Source of the DNA: Triticum aestivum | Taxonomy: Eukaryota > Streptophyta > Magnoliopsida > Poales > Poaceae | Direction of reading: 5' to 3' | NCBI RefSeq assembly: GCF_018294505.1 | Contig: NC_057802.1 | Location: forward strand, 309,153,137-309,217,136 | DNA: 64,000 bases | Part shown: positions 36,045-48,900 of the stretch, in pieces | Numbering within the stretch: the first letter of the stretch is position 1 | Layout of the letters: the number at the start of each line of letters is the position of its first letter | Program-made: the position numbers and the translations under genes | Notes under the pieces: model-generated | What the model was told of the DNA's origin: nothing | Database searches by the model: none | The model's input: only the letters and a program-made list of their open reading frames with translations

Positions 36045-39000
36045 GTGGATAACCCGGGCCACCTGGCCTTAGTGGTGGCTCCTCAGGTGGGAGGCTATAA
36101 GTTCACAAAGGTACTCATGGATGGAGGCAGCAGCATCAACATCCTCTATTATGAGACTTTCCGTCGTATGGGGCTAGTCGATAAGAACCTCAGCCAGTCA
36201 AATACTATCTTCCATGGTGTGGTACCCGGTAAGTCGGCTTATCCAGTCGGCAAGATCGAACTGGAAGTGGCTTTTGGTGATGAGAACAACTACAGGGTGG
36301 AGAAGTTGACCTTTGAGGTGGTCAAGATAAGAAGTCCATACCACGCTATATTTGGACGGCCGGCTTACGCCAAGTTCATGGCACGGCCGTGTTATGTGTA
36401 CTTACAGCTCAAGATGCCGGGTCACAATGGGACCATTACGGTTCACGGCAGCCGGAAAGTGGCTCTGGAGTGTGAGGAAGGTGACGCAGCTTATGCAGAG
36501 TCTGTTTGCGCCACAGAAGAGTTGAAATTTTATAAAGACAATGTTGACCCAACAGATATGACCTCTCTGAAAAAGCCAACCACAGAGAATGAACCAGCAA
36601 TGAAATTTAAATCAGCTGATGAGACTAAACTTGTTGATTTTGTTCCAGGTGACTCGTCTCAGCAGTTTAGCATCAGTGCAAATCTGGACCCGAAATAGGA
36701 AAGCGCGCTCATCGAGTTCATCCGTGAGAATAGGGACATCTTCGCGTGGAAACCTTCTGACATGCCAGGTGTACCTAGAGAACTCGCTGAGCACACTCTC
36801 AATATTGATCCAAAATTTAAGCCGGTCAGACAGTTCCTTCGACGGTTTAACGAAGAGAGGCGGAAAGCTATTGGTGAAGAAGTGGCCCGGCTCTTGGCGG
36901 CCGGGTTCATTGTTGAGGTTTTTCACCCGGAGTGGTTGGCTAACCCGGTGCTCGTACTCAAGAAGAACGGCACCTGGCGGATGTGTGTGGACTACACGGA
37001 CTTGAACAAGGCGTGTCCGGCTGATCCTTTTGCTCTCCCCCGTATTGATCAAATCATTGATGCTACGGCAGGTTGTGCACGCTTAAGTTTCTTGGATGCC
37101 TATTCCGGGTATCATCAGATTAAGATGGCAGTTAAGGACCAGGAGAAGACGGCGTTCATCACTCCCTTTGGAGCCTTCTGCTATGTGTCTATGCCTTTTG
37201 GACTCAAGTGTGCACAGGCGACTTACCAGCGTTGTGTACAGAATTGTCTTCATAAACAGATCGGGCGCAATGTTCACGCTTACGTGGATGATATTGTGGT
37301 TAAATCCATCAAGGAGGAAACCCTGATAGATGACTTAAGGGAAACCTTCGATAATCTCCGGGTCTACAAGATGATGCTTAACCCGGCCAAGTGTGTTTTT
37401 GGTGTTCCTGCAGGCAAACTATTGGGCTTCTTGGTTTCTGACAGAGGCATTGAGGCTAACCCGGAGAAGATCAAGGCTATCACCTCCCTAGCTAAGCCGG
37501 CATGTATAAATGACGTTCAGCGTTTGGCGGGTCGCATCGCTGCTTTAAGCCGGTTTATAAGCCGTTTGGGTGAGAAGGCTATGCCCTATATCAGTTGATG
37601 AAGAAAACTGATAACTTTATCTGGAATGATGCAGCTAATACCGCTTTTGAGGATTTGAAAAAGCAACTGGCAGAGCCCCCCGTCCTTGCTGCTCCGGTTG
37701 ATAAGGAGCCCTTGCTACTATATGTAGCGGCAAATGCACGAGCCGTCAGCGTGGCTATTGTGGTGGAGCGCAAGGAGGCGGGTAAGGAGCATCCGGTTCA
37801 GCGGCCGGTTTATTATGTCAGCGAGGTGCTCATTGAGTCCAAGCAGCGGTACCCGCATTGGCAGAAGCTCGTATACGGTGTGTTCATGGCGAGCCGGAAG
37901 CTCAAACATTATTTTCAGGGTCATCCCATCACTGTGGTCAGTTCTGCCCCCTTGGTGATATTATCCAGAACAGAGAGGCTACAGGGAGAATTGCTAAGTG
38001 GGCTATAGAACTTGGACCTCATGGCCTCAAATATGTGCCACGCACTGCTGTTAAATCTCAGGCTTTGGTGGATTTCATCAATGATTGGACGGAGTCTCAA
38101 GTGCCTGAGCAAAAGCCGGATAACACTTATTGGACTATCCACTTCGATGGGTCCAGACAGTTGGAGGGCTCGGGGGCTGGTGTTGTATTGGCTTCCCCTA
38201 AAGGTGACAAGTTCCATTATGTGCTGCGGTTGATGTTTCCTTGCACTAACAATGCGGCTGAATACGAAGCTTTGCTCCACGGTCTTCGGGTGGCTAAGGA
38301 GATGAGCTTAAGCCGGGTAAGGTGCTTTGGGGACTCAGATTTGGTGGCTCAACAAGTATCAGGCACCTGGGATTCTAAGGATCCTCTCATGGCGGCTTAT
38401 CGCCGCGAGGTTGATGCCATTGCTGGGCACTTTCAGGGATACCAAGTGGAGCACATTGATCGCAGGAAGAACGAGGCGGCTGATGCTTTAAGCCGGCTAG
38501 GCTCTCAGCGAAAGCCGGTGCCGCCTAACACTTTCCTGGATGTCCTGTATAACCCTCGGTTAAGTTGCCTACAGAAGAGGACTTGGCTATCCCTGACCCG
38601 GAGGCACGACTGGTGGCGGCTCTTCATGTCATACCAGACTGGACAATGCCATATCTGGCTTATATAACCCGGGGAGAGTTGCCTGAGGATGAAACTCTGG
38701 CCAGGCAAGTAACCCGGCGGGCTAAGTCAATGATTGTCATTGATGGCGAGTTGCATCATCGCAGTGTTTCAGGGGCGTTTCAGCGTTGTATCTCCCCTGA
38801 GGAAGGTCAAGAGATCTTGCGCGAGATCCATGAAGGGGATTGTGGCCATCATGCCGGTTCAAAATCTCTTGTGGCCAAGGCTTTCCGTCATGGTTTTTAT
38901 TGGCTGACGGCTCACGCTGATGCAGAGGACTTGGTCAGTAAATGTGATGGTTGCCAAAGGTTCTCACGACGGGCTCATGTGCCGGCTCAGGAGTTGAGGA

Positions 39001-39899
39001 TGATCCCAATCACTTGGCCCTTTGCGGTCTGGGGGCTTGATATGGTTGGGCCTTTTAAACGGTCCAAGGATAAGAAGACCCACCTCTTGGTGGCAGTTGA
39101 CAAATTCACGAAGTGGGTGGAGGCTGAGCCAGTTAGCAAGTGCGATGCAGCCACGGCGGTTCAATTTATGAAAAAGGTGATTTTCCGCTTCGGCTTTCCG
39201 CACAGCATCATAACTGACAATGGCACCAATTTATCCAAGGGCGCTATGGAAGAATTTTGTCAACGGGAGCATATCCGACTTGATGTTTCCTCAGTGGCTC
39301 ATCCCCAATCCAATGGTCAAGCTGAGAGAGCTAACCAGGAGATTCTGAAGGGCATCAAACCCCGGCTTTTGGTCCCTTTGCAACGGACGCCGGGTTGTTG
39401 GGTGGAGGAGCTGCCCTCCGTCTTATGGAGCATCAACACTACTCCTAACAGGTCTACTGGCTTCACGCCTTTCTTCATGGTTTATGGAGCAGAAGCAGTC
39501 CTCCCCAGCGACATCCGTCACGATTCGCCTCGTGTGGCGGCTTATGTTGAGACGGATAATGAACAGGCGCGCCAAGATGCTCTGGACTTGTTGGACGAAC
39601 AGCGTGATGTGGCAGCAGCCCGTTCAGCGATTTACCAACAAGACCTGCGCCGTTATCATAGCCGCCGGGTCAAATCCCGGGTCTTCCAGGAAGGCGACCT
39701 TGTGCTCCGGCTCATCCAGGATCAAACAGATGCACACAAGTTATCCCCACCTTGGGAAGGGCCCTTTGTGGTCAGTAAGAACTTGCACAACGGGTCATAT
39801 TACCTCATTGATATTCGGGAACATAAAGATTCGCGTAAATCTGAGGAGGAGACCCGTCGGCCGTGGAATATAGCTCAGCTTCGGCCTTACTACACTTGA
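36045..39899 (+). pseudogene. pol: Broken pol of the Tat element
   Basis: Aspartic protease with MDGGSS (about 36117); in-frame TAG at 36696-36698; reverse transcriptase (36762-37590) with YVDD at 37281-37292; RNase H (37595-38000); a second, archaeal-type RNase H with FDGS (about 38142) and NNAAEYEALL (about 38250), diagnostic of Tat; integrase (38565-39899) with an HH-CC zinc site, catalytic D at GLDMVG (about 39035), D at TDNG (about 39213) and E at QAERANQE (about 39320). Frameshifts lie near 37590, 37985 and 38563. All catalytic residues I looked for are present, but the polyprotein cannot be read through. It ends TAC ACT TGA at 39899. Confidence 0.92.
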
Positions 39900-40974
39900 G
39901 CTACCGGCTCTCGTGGTGTACATATTTATCTCAGACATGTATATATTATGATAAGCAATAAAGCAGGACCTCTGTCCTTTTTTCTCCTCCAATTATGGTG
40001 TGTCATTTTTACATACTAATTTGAAAGGAGGATCCGGCTTATGATCGTATTCGAGTCTAGCCGTAAGCAGTAAGGTCACTTGGGGGCTTCCTGTTCAAAC
40101 ATGGGTCGTATTCGAACCAAAGAGAACATAGCTGTCGATACCCATTTGATTGGCAAAGTGCCGAGCTCATTGGGAGGTTGCCTTTGGTCATATTTGAATC
40201 ATAGTGTAACCCCTCTGAGAACCGACGTGGATCGTATTCGAATCAGCGTCGTTAAACAATTTTCAGAAGTCACTTGGGGGCTTCCTGTTCAAACATGGGT
40301 CGTATTCGAACCAAAGAGAACATAGCTGTCGATACCCTTTTGATTGGCATCGCCACACCCACTGGGGGCTATATGATCGCATCCGAATCTTAGCTTAACC
40401 CCTTTGGGACCGGGTTTCTGGTCGTATTCGAACCGGAAGCCCCAAGTTTTTATACTTTATCGCAAGTCTACTCTGCTCATGTCAAAGTATGTACTGCCGG
40501 GTCTCACTTGCCGGCTTAATTTTGGTTTATCTTGTTAGTTGAACATCATGGATGTCATCAAGACAGGTAAATTCGAGTTAAGGTACCAACCAAGCTACCC
40601 GGGTTATTTAAACCGGAAGTATGCTTACAGGCCGTTAAGTGTGTTATCACGGCTATGTTCAGAGTATAGTTAACGACCAGTCTTTTTTGGTTCGTGTTCC
40701 GGGTTATCCATTTCAAACACCTGATTCTCAGGGTGGTAAGCCGCCTTGAGACTTGTGATTTGCCTTTCTATGCAGATACTTGAAGGTACTTTTAAGGTTG
40801 AGAAGCACAAAGGGTAATCATGACCAGGAGGAGCATCAAAAGAATAACTTCAAGGGTTTCAGCATTCATTACGTGCACGATGGCACGGCAGAGATAAATT
40901 GTTGCACTTATTCTATTACAAAAATCCTTCAAAGTTTCAAGGGTGGAGCGTTGTTCGGTGAACCGCCAGCCGCT
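39900..40974 (+). repeat. Repeat-bearing spacer between pol and the antisense gene
   Basis: Two 81-bp direct copies, 40075-40155 and 40269-40349, differ at one base and are 194 bp apart. The core motif TCGTATTCGAA or a close variant recurs near 40045, 40105, 40232, 40299, 40379 and 40422. There is no open frame of note. Confidence 0.75.
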
Positions 40975-43900
40975 TTATGACGCCTGCTGAGTTGAAGTCC
41001 CCGGCTCGTCTTCTGCTCCGGCTGATCCCAAGACCTCGAAGGTTGACGACTTCCAGTCGATGCCGCTGAGAGCTTCGAACTGGGCTTCTTCGTCAATTAA
41101 CCCGGCCGGGTCAATCTCGGGGGCGAAGGTGTGCTGGCGAGCCGGAGGAATCAGACTAAGAGCTTCATAGCGAGGGGTTGGAATCCTCTGATTCTCCGCG
41201 TTGTACCCCGGCTGATACTTGGTTAAGTCGGTGTCGTTCCCGATGATGGTGGCCACCGGGCGTACAGCCTTCACACATGCCGCGAAGTCCTTCTGGTCGA
41301 AGGCGGAGCCGTCTTCCTTCAGGCTTGGGTAACCCAGGGCGATGTCTGCCGGGTCTAGCTCCGGCAGGAATGCTTTGGCCCGGCTCAGCGCGGCAATTGC
41401 TCCGGATCTTGCGGAGGCTCGGCGTAGCTCCTGGATCCGCTGTGGCAGAACAGCGAGCCGGCGCAGGACTTCAGCCAGATGGGTTGGCACCTCGTTGGAT
41501 AGGGCCACCACAGCTAAGGCGCGCTGTGACCCGGTGTAGAGTTGTTCCACCAGGGTGTACACGGCCTTTAACTTGGTGACCACGCTCTGGTTGAGGTTGG
41601 CACTCCTGGGACCTGTTTAATAAAGGTCAGATAAGCCGGTGACAAGGATGAATCATAACATATACAGACTTGATGAAAGCCGGCGAGGCGACTTACCGAA
41701 GATAGCAGCCACCATTTGGGAAACCTGGCGCTTTAGGCCGGAGAGCTCAGCGGTCTTCTCAGTGAGGGCCTTCTCCGCCTGTTCTGCCCGGGTCACCAGT
41801 GCGGCTTTCTCCTCAGCCCAGGCCTTCCGCTCAGCATCGAATTCGGTCTTCAGTTTCTCCTGAGCGGCGATGCTGGAGACAAACTTGGCGTTGCCTTCCG
41901 GGTCTCCATCTCTTGTGTCTTTAGCCGGCTCTTGAGATCCGCAAGGTCCGACTCAAATTTCTTGCCAGCAGCCTGCATATATTTCCGGGTTATTAACAGT
42001 CATTCTATAAGTCCCAAGCACTTTCCAAGCAAAGACACTTGGCACTTGGGGGCTAATGCATATTGAACGTATCTATCTACGTACTGCCGGTTCAGTTAAG
42101 TAAGCCGGATCTAAGTCTACAACATATTCAAGTATAAGTTATAGACTTGGGGGCTAGCATGACAAGGATCACTATGCAGAAAGTAAGAAGACAGCAGAAG
42201 GTTACCTCAGATTTTTGTTGGATCTGGTTGACCATGGCGATCTCGGCGTCCCGGCTCTTGTGAACTTGGCTGATGTAGCCTGAGACGAGCTCTCCAATGC
42301 TTAAGTCGGTGTAGCTGGAGAGATCCAGATTCACCCGGTGGGGTTGCAGCAACTCCCCCTTCGCGGAGCATTTGGCCAGCGCGGTCGGCCTCCCCGGCTC
42401 AACATACTCCGTCCGGGTAATTACCACGTCCGGGTCGTTAGCTGGTGGGGCTGAGCCGGAGGCCTCCGGGTTAGCTGACGCTTCGGTCGTTGTCTTGGTG
42501 GTCGGGGCAGGGGCTTCAGGCGCCGTGTCCATGGGAATGGTGGCTTCGGGGCGGAGGCGGCTGGCGGCTCTTGAGCCGTCGTCTCCGGCTCAGGCAAGTC
42601 TGGCACTCCGGCTGACCTGGTCTTCTTTGCTCTTTTGGTGAGCTTTGCCTGGGCACTGAAAAGACAGAAGTGTTAGGCATACAAAGAGTAAATACAGACA
42701 GATAATGTAAGGAGATTGTTATTACCCGGGTGCAGTCTTGAAGGCCGGCAGACTTGACTGCATGGAGTCACCCGAAGAGGGGGAGGTCTCCTGGTAATTG
42801 GAGTCAGAAGAGTTGAGTGGCTGACGGATGACACCCGCCAACGGATGAAAAGGGTACAGGTGAGAAAAAACCTCAGTGCGACGCTTCCTTGTTGCGTCGG
42901 GTAACCCGGCGGAGAGGTCGGTGTCCTTGCGGGCCCGGGTGTGACGCCGGCTTTCGTGAACCTGCTGCTTCAAAAGAAATTGAGGGTCTTGATGAGCTAA
43001 TGGATGAGAAAAGCTTACTTTCCGGGTTACTCTTCGGACTTTCAGCTGTGGCAAAGGCTCCGAGTCGGAGGAAAGTGATGTTACCTCTTCAATCACCGGG
43101 TTACTGGCGCCGGTGTCATCCTGTCAATAAGCAAAATGTTGATAAGGCGGACAGCAGCAAACAACAAATATGGCAAGAGTTTAAAGGTTTAAGGGTTACC
43201 TCTGACTCGGAGCTGTCGCTTAATTGCAGCAGCTCCGAAGCAGTGGGTCTGCTTCCCATTTTGCGAGGGGCGGCTTTCTTGGCGGCTTTCTTCGCCTTCC
43301 TGGCCTTCTTGGCCGCCTCATGGTCATACTTGACCCGCCAGAATTTATCATCAGCCTGAGAAATACAGTAATGAATTCTTAAAATGGTTCAGAGCAAGGT
43401 GACATGTAAAAGAAGTGGAAAGGTTAAAGTCAGCGGCTTACCGCTGGGGCTGGATTGGTCTTGCAGAACGGGGCTAGCCCGGTTCTTCCACAGTCTGCCA
43501 GGCTCTCGTTTAACAGAGCCTTGGTCTCTTCTTCGGCAACGTCTTCTGGAAGATCATTGCGACTGTGCCTCTGCGGGTCATCCTTTCGCCCGGTGTACTC
43601 ACACATTAAGCCGGGGCGGCGGCTCAATGGGATCACCCGCCATGAGATCCAGACCCGGACCAGATCAATTCCGTTCAGACCGTTGCCTAGCAGGGCCTTG
43701 ATCTTGTTGATCGTTGGAAGCAGAGGCTGGCGTTCCGCGGCAGTCAGTTTGTCGGATAGCGGATGAGTCGGCTCCAGGCGCGTTGGGCGAAAGCCGGGCA
43801 GCGGGCTCTCGTCAGCCGGGGACGTATCTTGGCAGTAGAACCAAGTCATATTCCAGTCCTTGGGGTGGCTTGGCGGCTCTGCGTAAGGGAATAGACAGTC

Positions 43901-44350
43901 CCTGCGCCGTTGGATGGAGATGCCGCCTAACTCTAGACTTGGCCCGTTGCGCACTCATTTTGGCGGTTCAAGTAAAACAGCTCTCTGAAGAGCAGCAGAC
44001 TCGGCTCCTCTCCAAGATATACTTCACAAAAGACTTGGAAGTTGCAGATGTTGGATATGGAATTGGGTCCTATATCCTGAGGCCGAAGGTCAAAGAAGTT
44101 GAGCACGTCCCGGAAGAATTTTGAGCCGGGCGGTGCGAAGCCCCGGCTCATATGGTCCGCAAAGATCACTACCTCCCCGTCCCTCGGCTGTGGTCTTTCT
44201 TCTGACGGATCAGGGGCACGGTAGGACATCACTTCCTTCTTGGGCAGATATCCGGACTTAACAAAGTTGGCCAGGGTCTCATCAGTGACGTTGGATCTCA
44301 TCCAGTTGCAAGTGATGGGAGCCTTGGGAGGCATGGTGAAGGTTGGTGGT
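40975..44350 (-). pseudogene. Six-coding-exon antisense gene of the Tat element (Transposase_28-like)
   Basis: Runs opposite to gag-pol. Coding exons: 44350-43442 (ATG at 44334), 43355-43200, 43120-42726, 42655-42207, 41972-41697 and 41612-40975, all with GT-AG introns. An upstream non-coding exon is plausible (about 45110-44959, donor GTGAGT). Exon 1 resembles the plant PF04195 group, with FFDLRPQDIGPNS then VFCEVYLG; exon 2 is Lys/Ala-rich; exons 3 and 4 are acidic and Pro-rich; exon 5 is probably coiled coil. One base is lost near 43955, so this copy is broken. It matches the gene at 16119-19221 in exon number and general plan. Similar antisense genes are known in Tat elements; their role is unknown. 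Confidence 0.8.
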
Positions 44351-45426
44351 CTATGATAAAGAGAAAGTGTCCGGGTTAATTATAAGCCGGGATTATCATT
44401 CAAACTACAATGACGGCTTATGAAGGGGACTAATGATATATATTCGATACGGTGGGTTATCTAAGCCGTCGGGGCATTCAGAGTAAGTTGGTCATCTACG
44501 GCTTACCGCAGTTAAGCCGGAGGATTCTACAGAGCATGGTTCTCTTTAAACCGGAAAGTTCTAACGGCGCGTGTTTTCTTTAAGTCGGGAAATATAAGCC
44601 GCCAAGATTCAAGGGCTGCAATTTTTACTAAGTGTGGTAAAAACAGGTTTCACATATTGGCAGTAACTTTTTTGGATCAAAATGGTCGGGTGAAATGAAA
44701 ATTTTCTAGACCCTAAAAAAACAGAGGCAGGAGAAGTTTCTTGAGGTGGAACATGGTTCTTATGCAGTAAAAAGGAGGGTTTTCTTGCAGGTGAAATGGG
44801 ATCTCAAACATCTACCGCACTGACTCTATGCGAGGTTAAAGGATCAACCGAGTGCAGGTGACTACAAGAGCTACTGAGGTTTGTGGCAATGGTGATGAAC
44901 GCGAAGAAAACAAGATGAACCCTACAGTAGATCTATCTGCAGGGCAAGGAAGACTCACCGGAGTTGGAAAGAGCGGAGGTCGCTGCCGTGAATCAGGTCC
45001 GAGTCAGGGTGATGCAGCGGCCGGGTTGATGAAGATCAGGGGCGCGACGGCGGCGGCAGTGGCAGAGCTCGGGCAGAGGAGCGACAGCGCGAGGAAGAAG
45101 AAGGAGAGTGTGAGAAGAGAGCGTTGGGCCGGCCTATTTATAAGGCAGAGTCATAAGTGGGCGCGGGATTCAAGGAGGCCACGGCGTGGTTATCTCCCCC
45201 TCACGGCGCCTCGATTTCGGAATGACAGTAAAAGCAAAGATCCGTTGCGGATCTGGCGGAGTAAAAAACGGACTTAATGGAGGATGACGTCACGGCGGAT
45301 TATCCGGAGTCCAGAGGATGACGTCACTCCGGGTTATGACCTTCACATGAATGGTAAGCCGGAGATTTTTTCTGTCTGCAGAGTTGAAGATTGACACGAG
45401 CCGGCTCAAGTCAATCTGGGGCCTAA
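44351..45426 (-). promoter_or_regulatory. Leader and promoter region of the antisense gene
   Basis: On the minus strand, a TATA box (TATAAATA, 45142-45135) is followed by a CT-rich probable 5' untranslated exon to 44959, a GTGAGT donor, and an intron ending TATCATAG at 44351, sixteen bases before the ATG. No frame is present on the plus strand. A purine-rich stretch just left of 45427 would serve as polypurine tract. Confidence 0.55.
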
Positions 45427-45944
45427 TGTTGAGGATATAGACCTTAGAGTCACCCGCCAGGAGGGGCCGGGTTACTCTAAGGGTCATTGCCAGAAGCCCA
45501 GGAGCCGAGTTTCAAGATAATGGGCCAGAGATGGGCTGAGACCCGGATATGGCTTAAATCCCGTAGTTATCATCATTGTTATAGTAGACTTGTAGTGTAA
45601 GGCAGGTATTGTTTAGAGTCCGAGCCGGACGCTCTTATGAGCCGGCCGGGACTCTAAGGGCTGCTGGGCGTCAGCCTCCCTATATAAAGGGAGGACCCGG
45701 CAGCGGCTTAAGGGCGACACCAACCTCATCGAGAATCGGGCATAGCTGTTTAGCTCCCTGGCGATCGTAACCCTAATCAATAACACCTCGAACTGGACGT
45801 AAGCTTTTACCTTCACCGAAAGGGGCTGAACCAGTATAAACCCTCGTGTTCCTTGTCCCGCATAACCCCTTCAAGATTCCTAGTTGTGATGGCTCCACGA
45901 CTAAGTCCTAGCTTAAGGACATCTGCCGTGACAATTCCACGACA
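45427..45944 (+). repeat. 3' LTR of the Tat element
   Basis: 518 bp with five differences from the 5' LTR; TATA box at 45680-45689. Confidence 0.93.
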
Positions 45945-45949
45945 ATATT

Positions 45950-48900
45950 CCTGCAAAAGTTCTTTTTGATACTGGTGCATCGCTTTCTTTCATATCAAGA
46001 CCATTTGCATCTAAGCATGAATTGCATTTCCAAGGATTGCCTAGACCGTTAGCAGTTGTCTCTCCGGGCAAATGCATGAATGCAAGTTCCATGGTCCGGA
46101 TGTTTCCATCAAGATGGGCGACTATAAATTTCAGTCTTCTCCAGTTGTTCTTGGTGACTCGGATATTGATCTTATTCTCGGGATGGACTGGCTTTCTAAG
46201 CACAAGGCTCAACTTGATTGTGCTGCCAGGGAAATTCAATTGACACACTCGTCTGAGGATGTGATTATTTATGCCGCTCGTGATGAAACCATTCGGTTTT
46301 TCTCTCTCAATGAGAAGGGCGAATTAAATGCCATCTCTCAAATTCCAGCCGTTTGTGAGTATCAAGATGTCTTTCCAGAAGAGCTTCCGGGTATGCCTCC
46401 TCACCGGCCAGTTGAGTTCGTTATCGAACTAGAGCCTGGCACTGAACCCGTTTGCAAGCGTCCATACAAGCTTGGACCCAACGAGCTGAAGGAATTGAAG
46501 AAACAGCTCGATGAACAAGAGCGTCTGGGTTTGATCAGACCGAGTTCTTCTCCATGGGGTTGTGGTGTTCTTTTTTCAAGAAGAAGGATGGCACGGACCG
46601 ACTTTGTGTCGACTACCGTCCATTGAACAAGAAGACAATCAAGAACAAGTATCCACTTCCCAACATCAATGAGCTATTTGAGCAACTCAAAGGTGCTAAA
46701 GTATTCTCCAAGCTTGACCTTCGTATGGGTTATCATCAGATTCGCATTCGTGAAGAAGATATTCCCAAGACAGCATTCAGAACAAGCTTTGGTTCTTATG
46801 AATATACTGTCGTGTCTTTCGGCCTTGTCAATGCTCCTCCAGTTTCTCTCGGATGATGAATTTCATCTTCAACCCCTATACCAATGAATTCGTCCTGGTG
46901 TATCTCGATGATATCTTGGTCTTCTCCAAGAATAAGAAGGATCATGCCAAACATTTGCGATTGGTGCTCGACAAGCTCAGAGAGTATCAATTCTATGCGA
47001 AGTTCTCCAAATGTGAGTTTTGGCTCGATGAAGTTCTTTTCCTTGGTCACATCATCTCTGCCAAGGGCATCGCTGTTAACCCCGAGAAGGTGTCCGCAAT
47101 TGTGAATTGGGAACCTCCTCAAAATGTCAAGCAGCTCCGCAGTTTTCTTGGTCTTGCAAGCTATTGCCGAAGATTCGTTGAGAATTTCTCCAAGATTGCA
47201 AAGCCTCTTTCCAACCTCCTCAGAAGCATGTGAAGTATGTCTGGTCTCCTGAGTGTGACGTTGCTTTCAACACTCTCAAAGAGAAACTTGTCACAGCTCC
47301 TGTCTTGACTCCTCCTGATGAATCCAAGCCGTATGAAGTTTTCTGTGATGCTTCTCTCCAAGGTCTCGGTGCTGTGTTAATGCAAGAGAAGAAAGTTGTG
47401 GCCTATACCTCTCGTCAATTGAAGCCCAACGAGAAGAACTACCCCACTCACGATCTTGAGTTGGCGGCAGTTGTCCATGCATTAATAACGTGGAGACATC
47501 TCTTGTTGGGAAGACAAGTGGACATTTTCACCGATCACAAGAGTCTCAAGTACATCTTCACTCAGCCCAACCTCAACCTCAGGCAGACTCGATGGGTCGA
47601 AATGATTCAAGAGTACAATCCGAGTATTGAATATACTCCAGGCAAAGCCAATGTCATTGCAGATGCTTTAAGCAGGAAGGCTTATTGCAACAGCTTAATT
47701 ATCAAGCCTTTCCAACCGGATCTTTGTGAAGCTTTCCGCAAGCTGAATCTCCAAGTTGTTCCTCAAGGCTTTCTTGCCAACCTCATAGTCTCTCCTACTT
47801 TGGAAGATCAAATTCGTGAGGCACAACTCCTTGATGCCATGGTGAAGAAGGTGAAACGTGGTATCGACAAGGGTCTTTCCAAATACAAGTGCTATCGCAT
47901 TGATGACAGAGACACTTTATTCTTCGAGGACCGGATTGTGGTTCCTAAAGGTGATCTAAGGAAAGTCATTATGAACGAGGCGCACAATTCTCTCCTTTCC
48001 ATTCATCCTGGAAGTACGAAGATGTACCATGACCTCAAGCAGTCGTATTGGTGGACTCGAATGAAGCGAGAAATTGCTCAATTCGTGAATGAATGTGATG
48101 TCTGTCGAAGAGTGAAAGCAGAACACCAACGACCAGCTGGTCTCCTCCAACCTCTTGCTATCCAGAATGGAAGTTTGATCATATCGAAATGGACTTCGTG
48201 ACTGGATTTCCAAAGTCCAAGCGCGGAAATGATGCTATCTTCGTTGTCATTGACAAGCTTTCTAAAGTGGCTCATTTCCTTCCAATCAAAGAATCCATCA
48301 CAGCAGCTCAGTTGGCAGAGCTTTACACCTCCAGAATTGTCTCCTTGCACGGCATTCCACAATTGATTTCTTCAGATCGTGGAAGCATCTTCACCTCTAA
48401 GTTCTGGGACTCCTTCCAGAAGGCCATGGGCACAACATTCGCTTCAGCACAGCTTTCCATCCTCAAACTAGTGGCCAAGTCGAGCGAGTCAATCAAATTC
48501 TTGAAGATATGCTCAGGGCTTGTGTCATTTCCTTTGGCATGAAATGGGAAGATTGTCTTCCATATGCTGAATTATCCTACAACAATAGCTTCCAAGCGAG
48601 TTCGGGCAAGGCCCCATTCGAGATTCTCTATGGCAGAAAGTGCCGTACTCCTCTCAATTGGTCAGAGACTGGTGAACGCCAACTTCTTGGCAATGACTTA
48701 ATCACTGAAGCTGAAGAAATGTGTAAAGTCATCCGTGATAATCTCAAAGCCGCGCAATCGCGCCAGAAGAGTTACTATGATAGTAAGCACCGTGATTTGG
48801 CTTTCGAGATCGGAGACCATGTCTACCTCCGCGTCTCTCCAATGAAAGGCACTCGTCGCTTCGGTATCAAAGGGAAGCTTGCCCCTAGATACGTGGGTCC

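Larger units (their letters stand above)
32928..45944 (+). mobile_element. Tat-lineage Gypsy element with gag-pol and antisense gene
   Basis: Two 518-bp LTRs with only five mismatches by eye make this one of the youngest insertions here. The target duplication is GTATT on the left and ATATT on the right, one base different. Order: 5' LTR, primer binding site, gag, protease, reverse transcriptase, two RNase H domains, integrase, a repeat-rich spacer, a spliced antisense gene (44350-40975) and the 3' LTR. The second RNase H (archaeal type) marks the Tat lineage. It inserted at the gag-protease border of the chromovirus. Confidence 0.93.

Noticed and set aside
40057..40356. Possible CRISPR-like array from repeated 81-bp units
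   Set aside because: Only two long copies, in a plant retroelement; direct repeats in a Tat spacer explain it.
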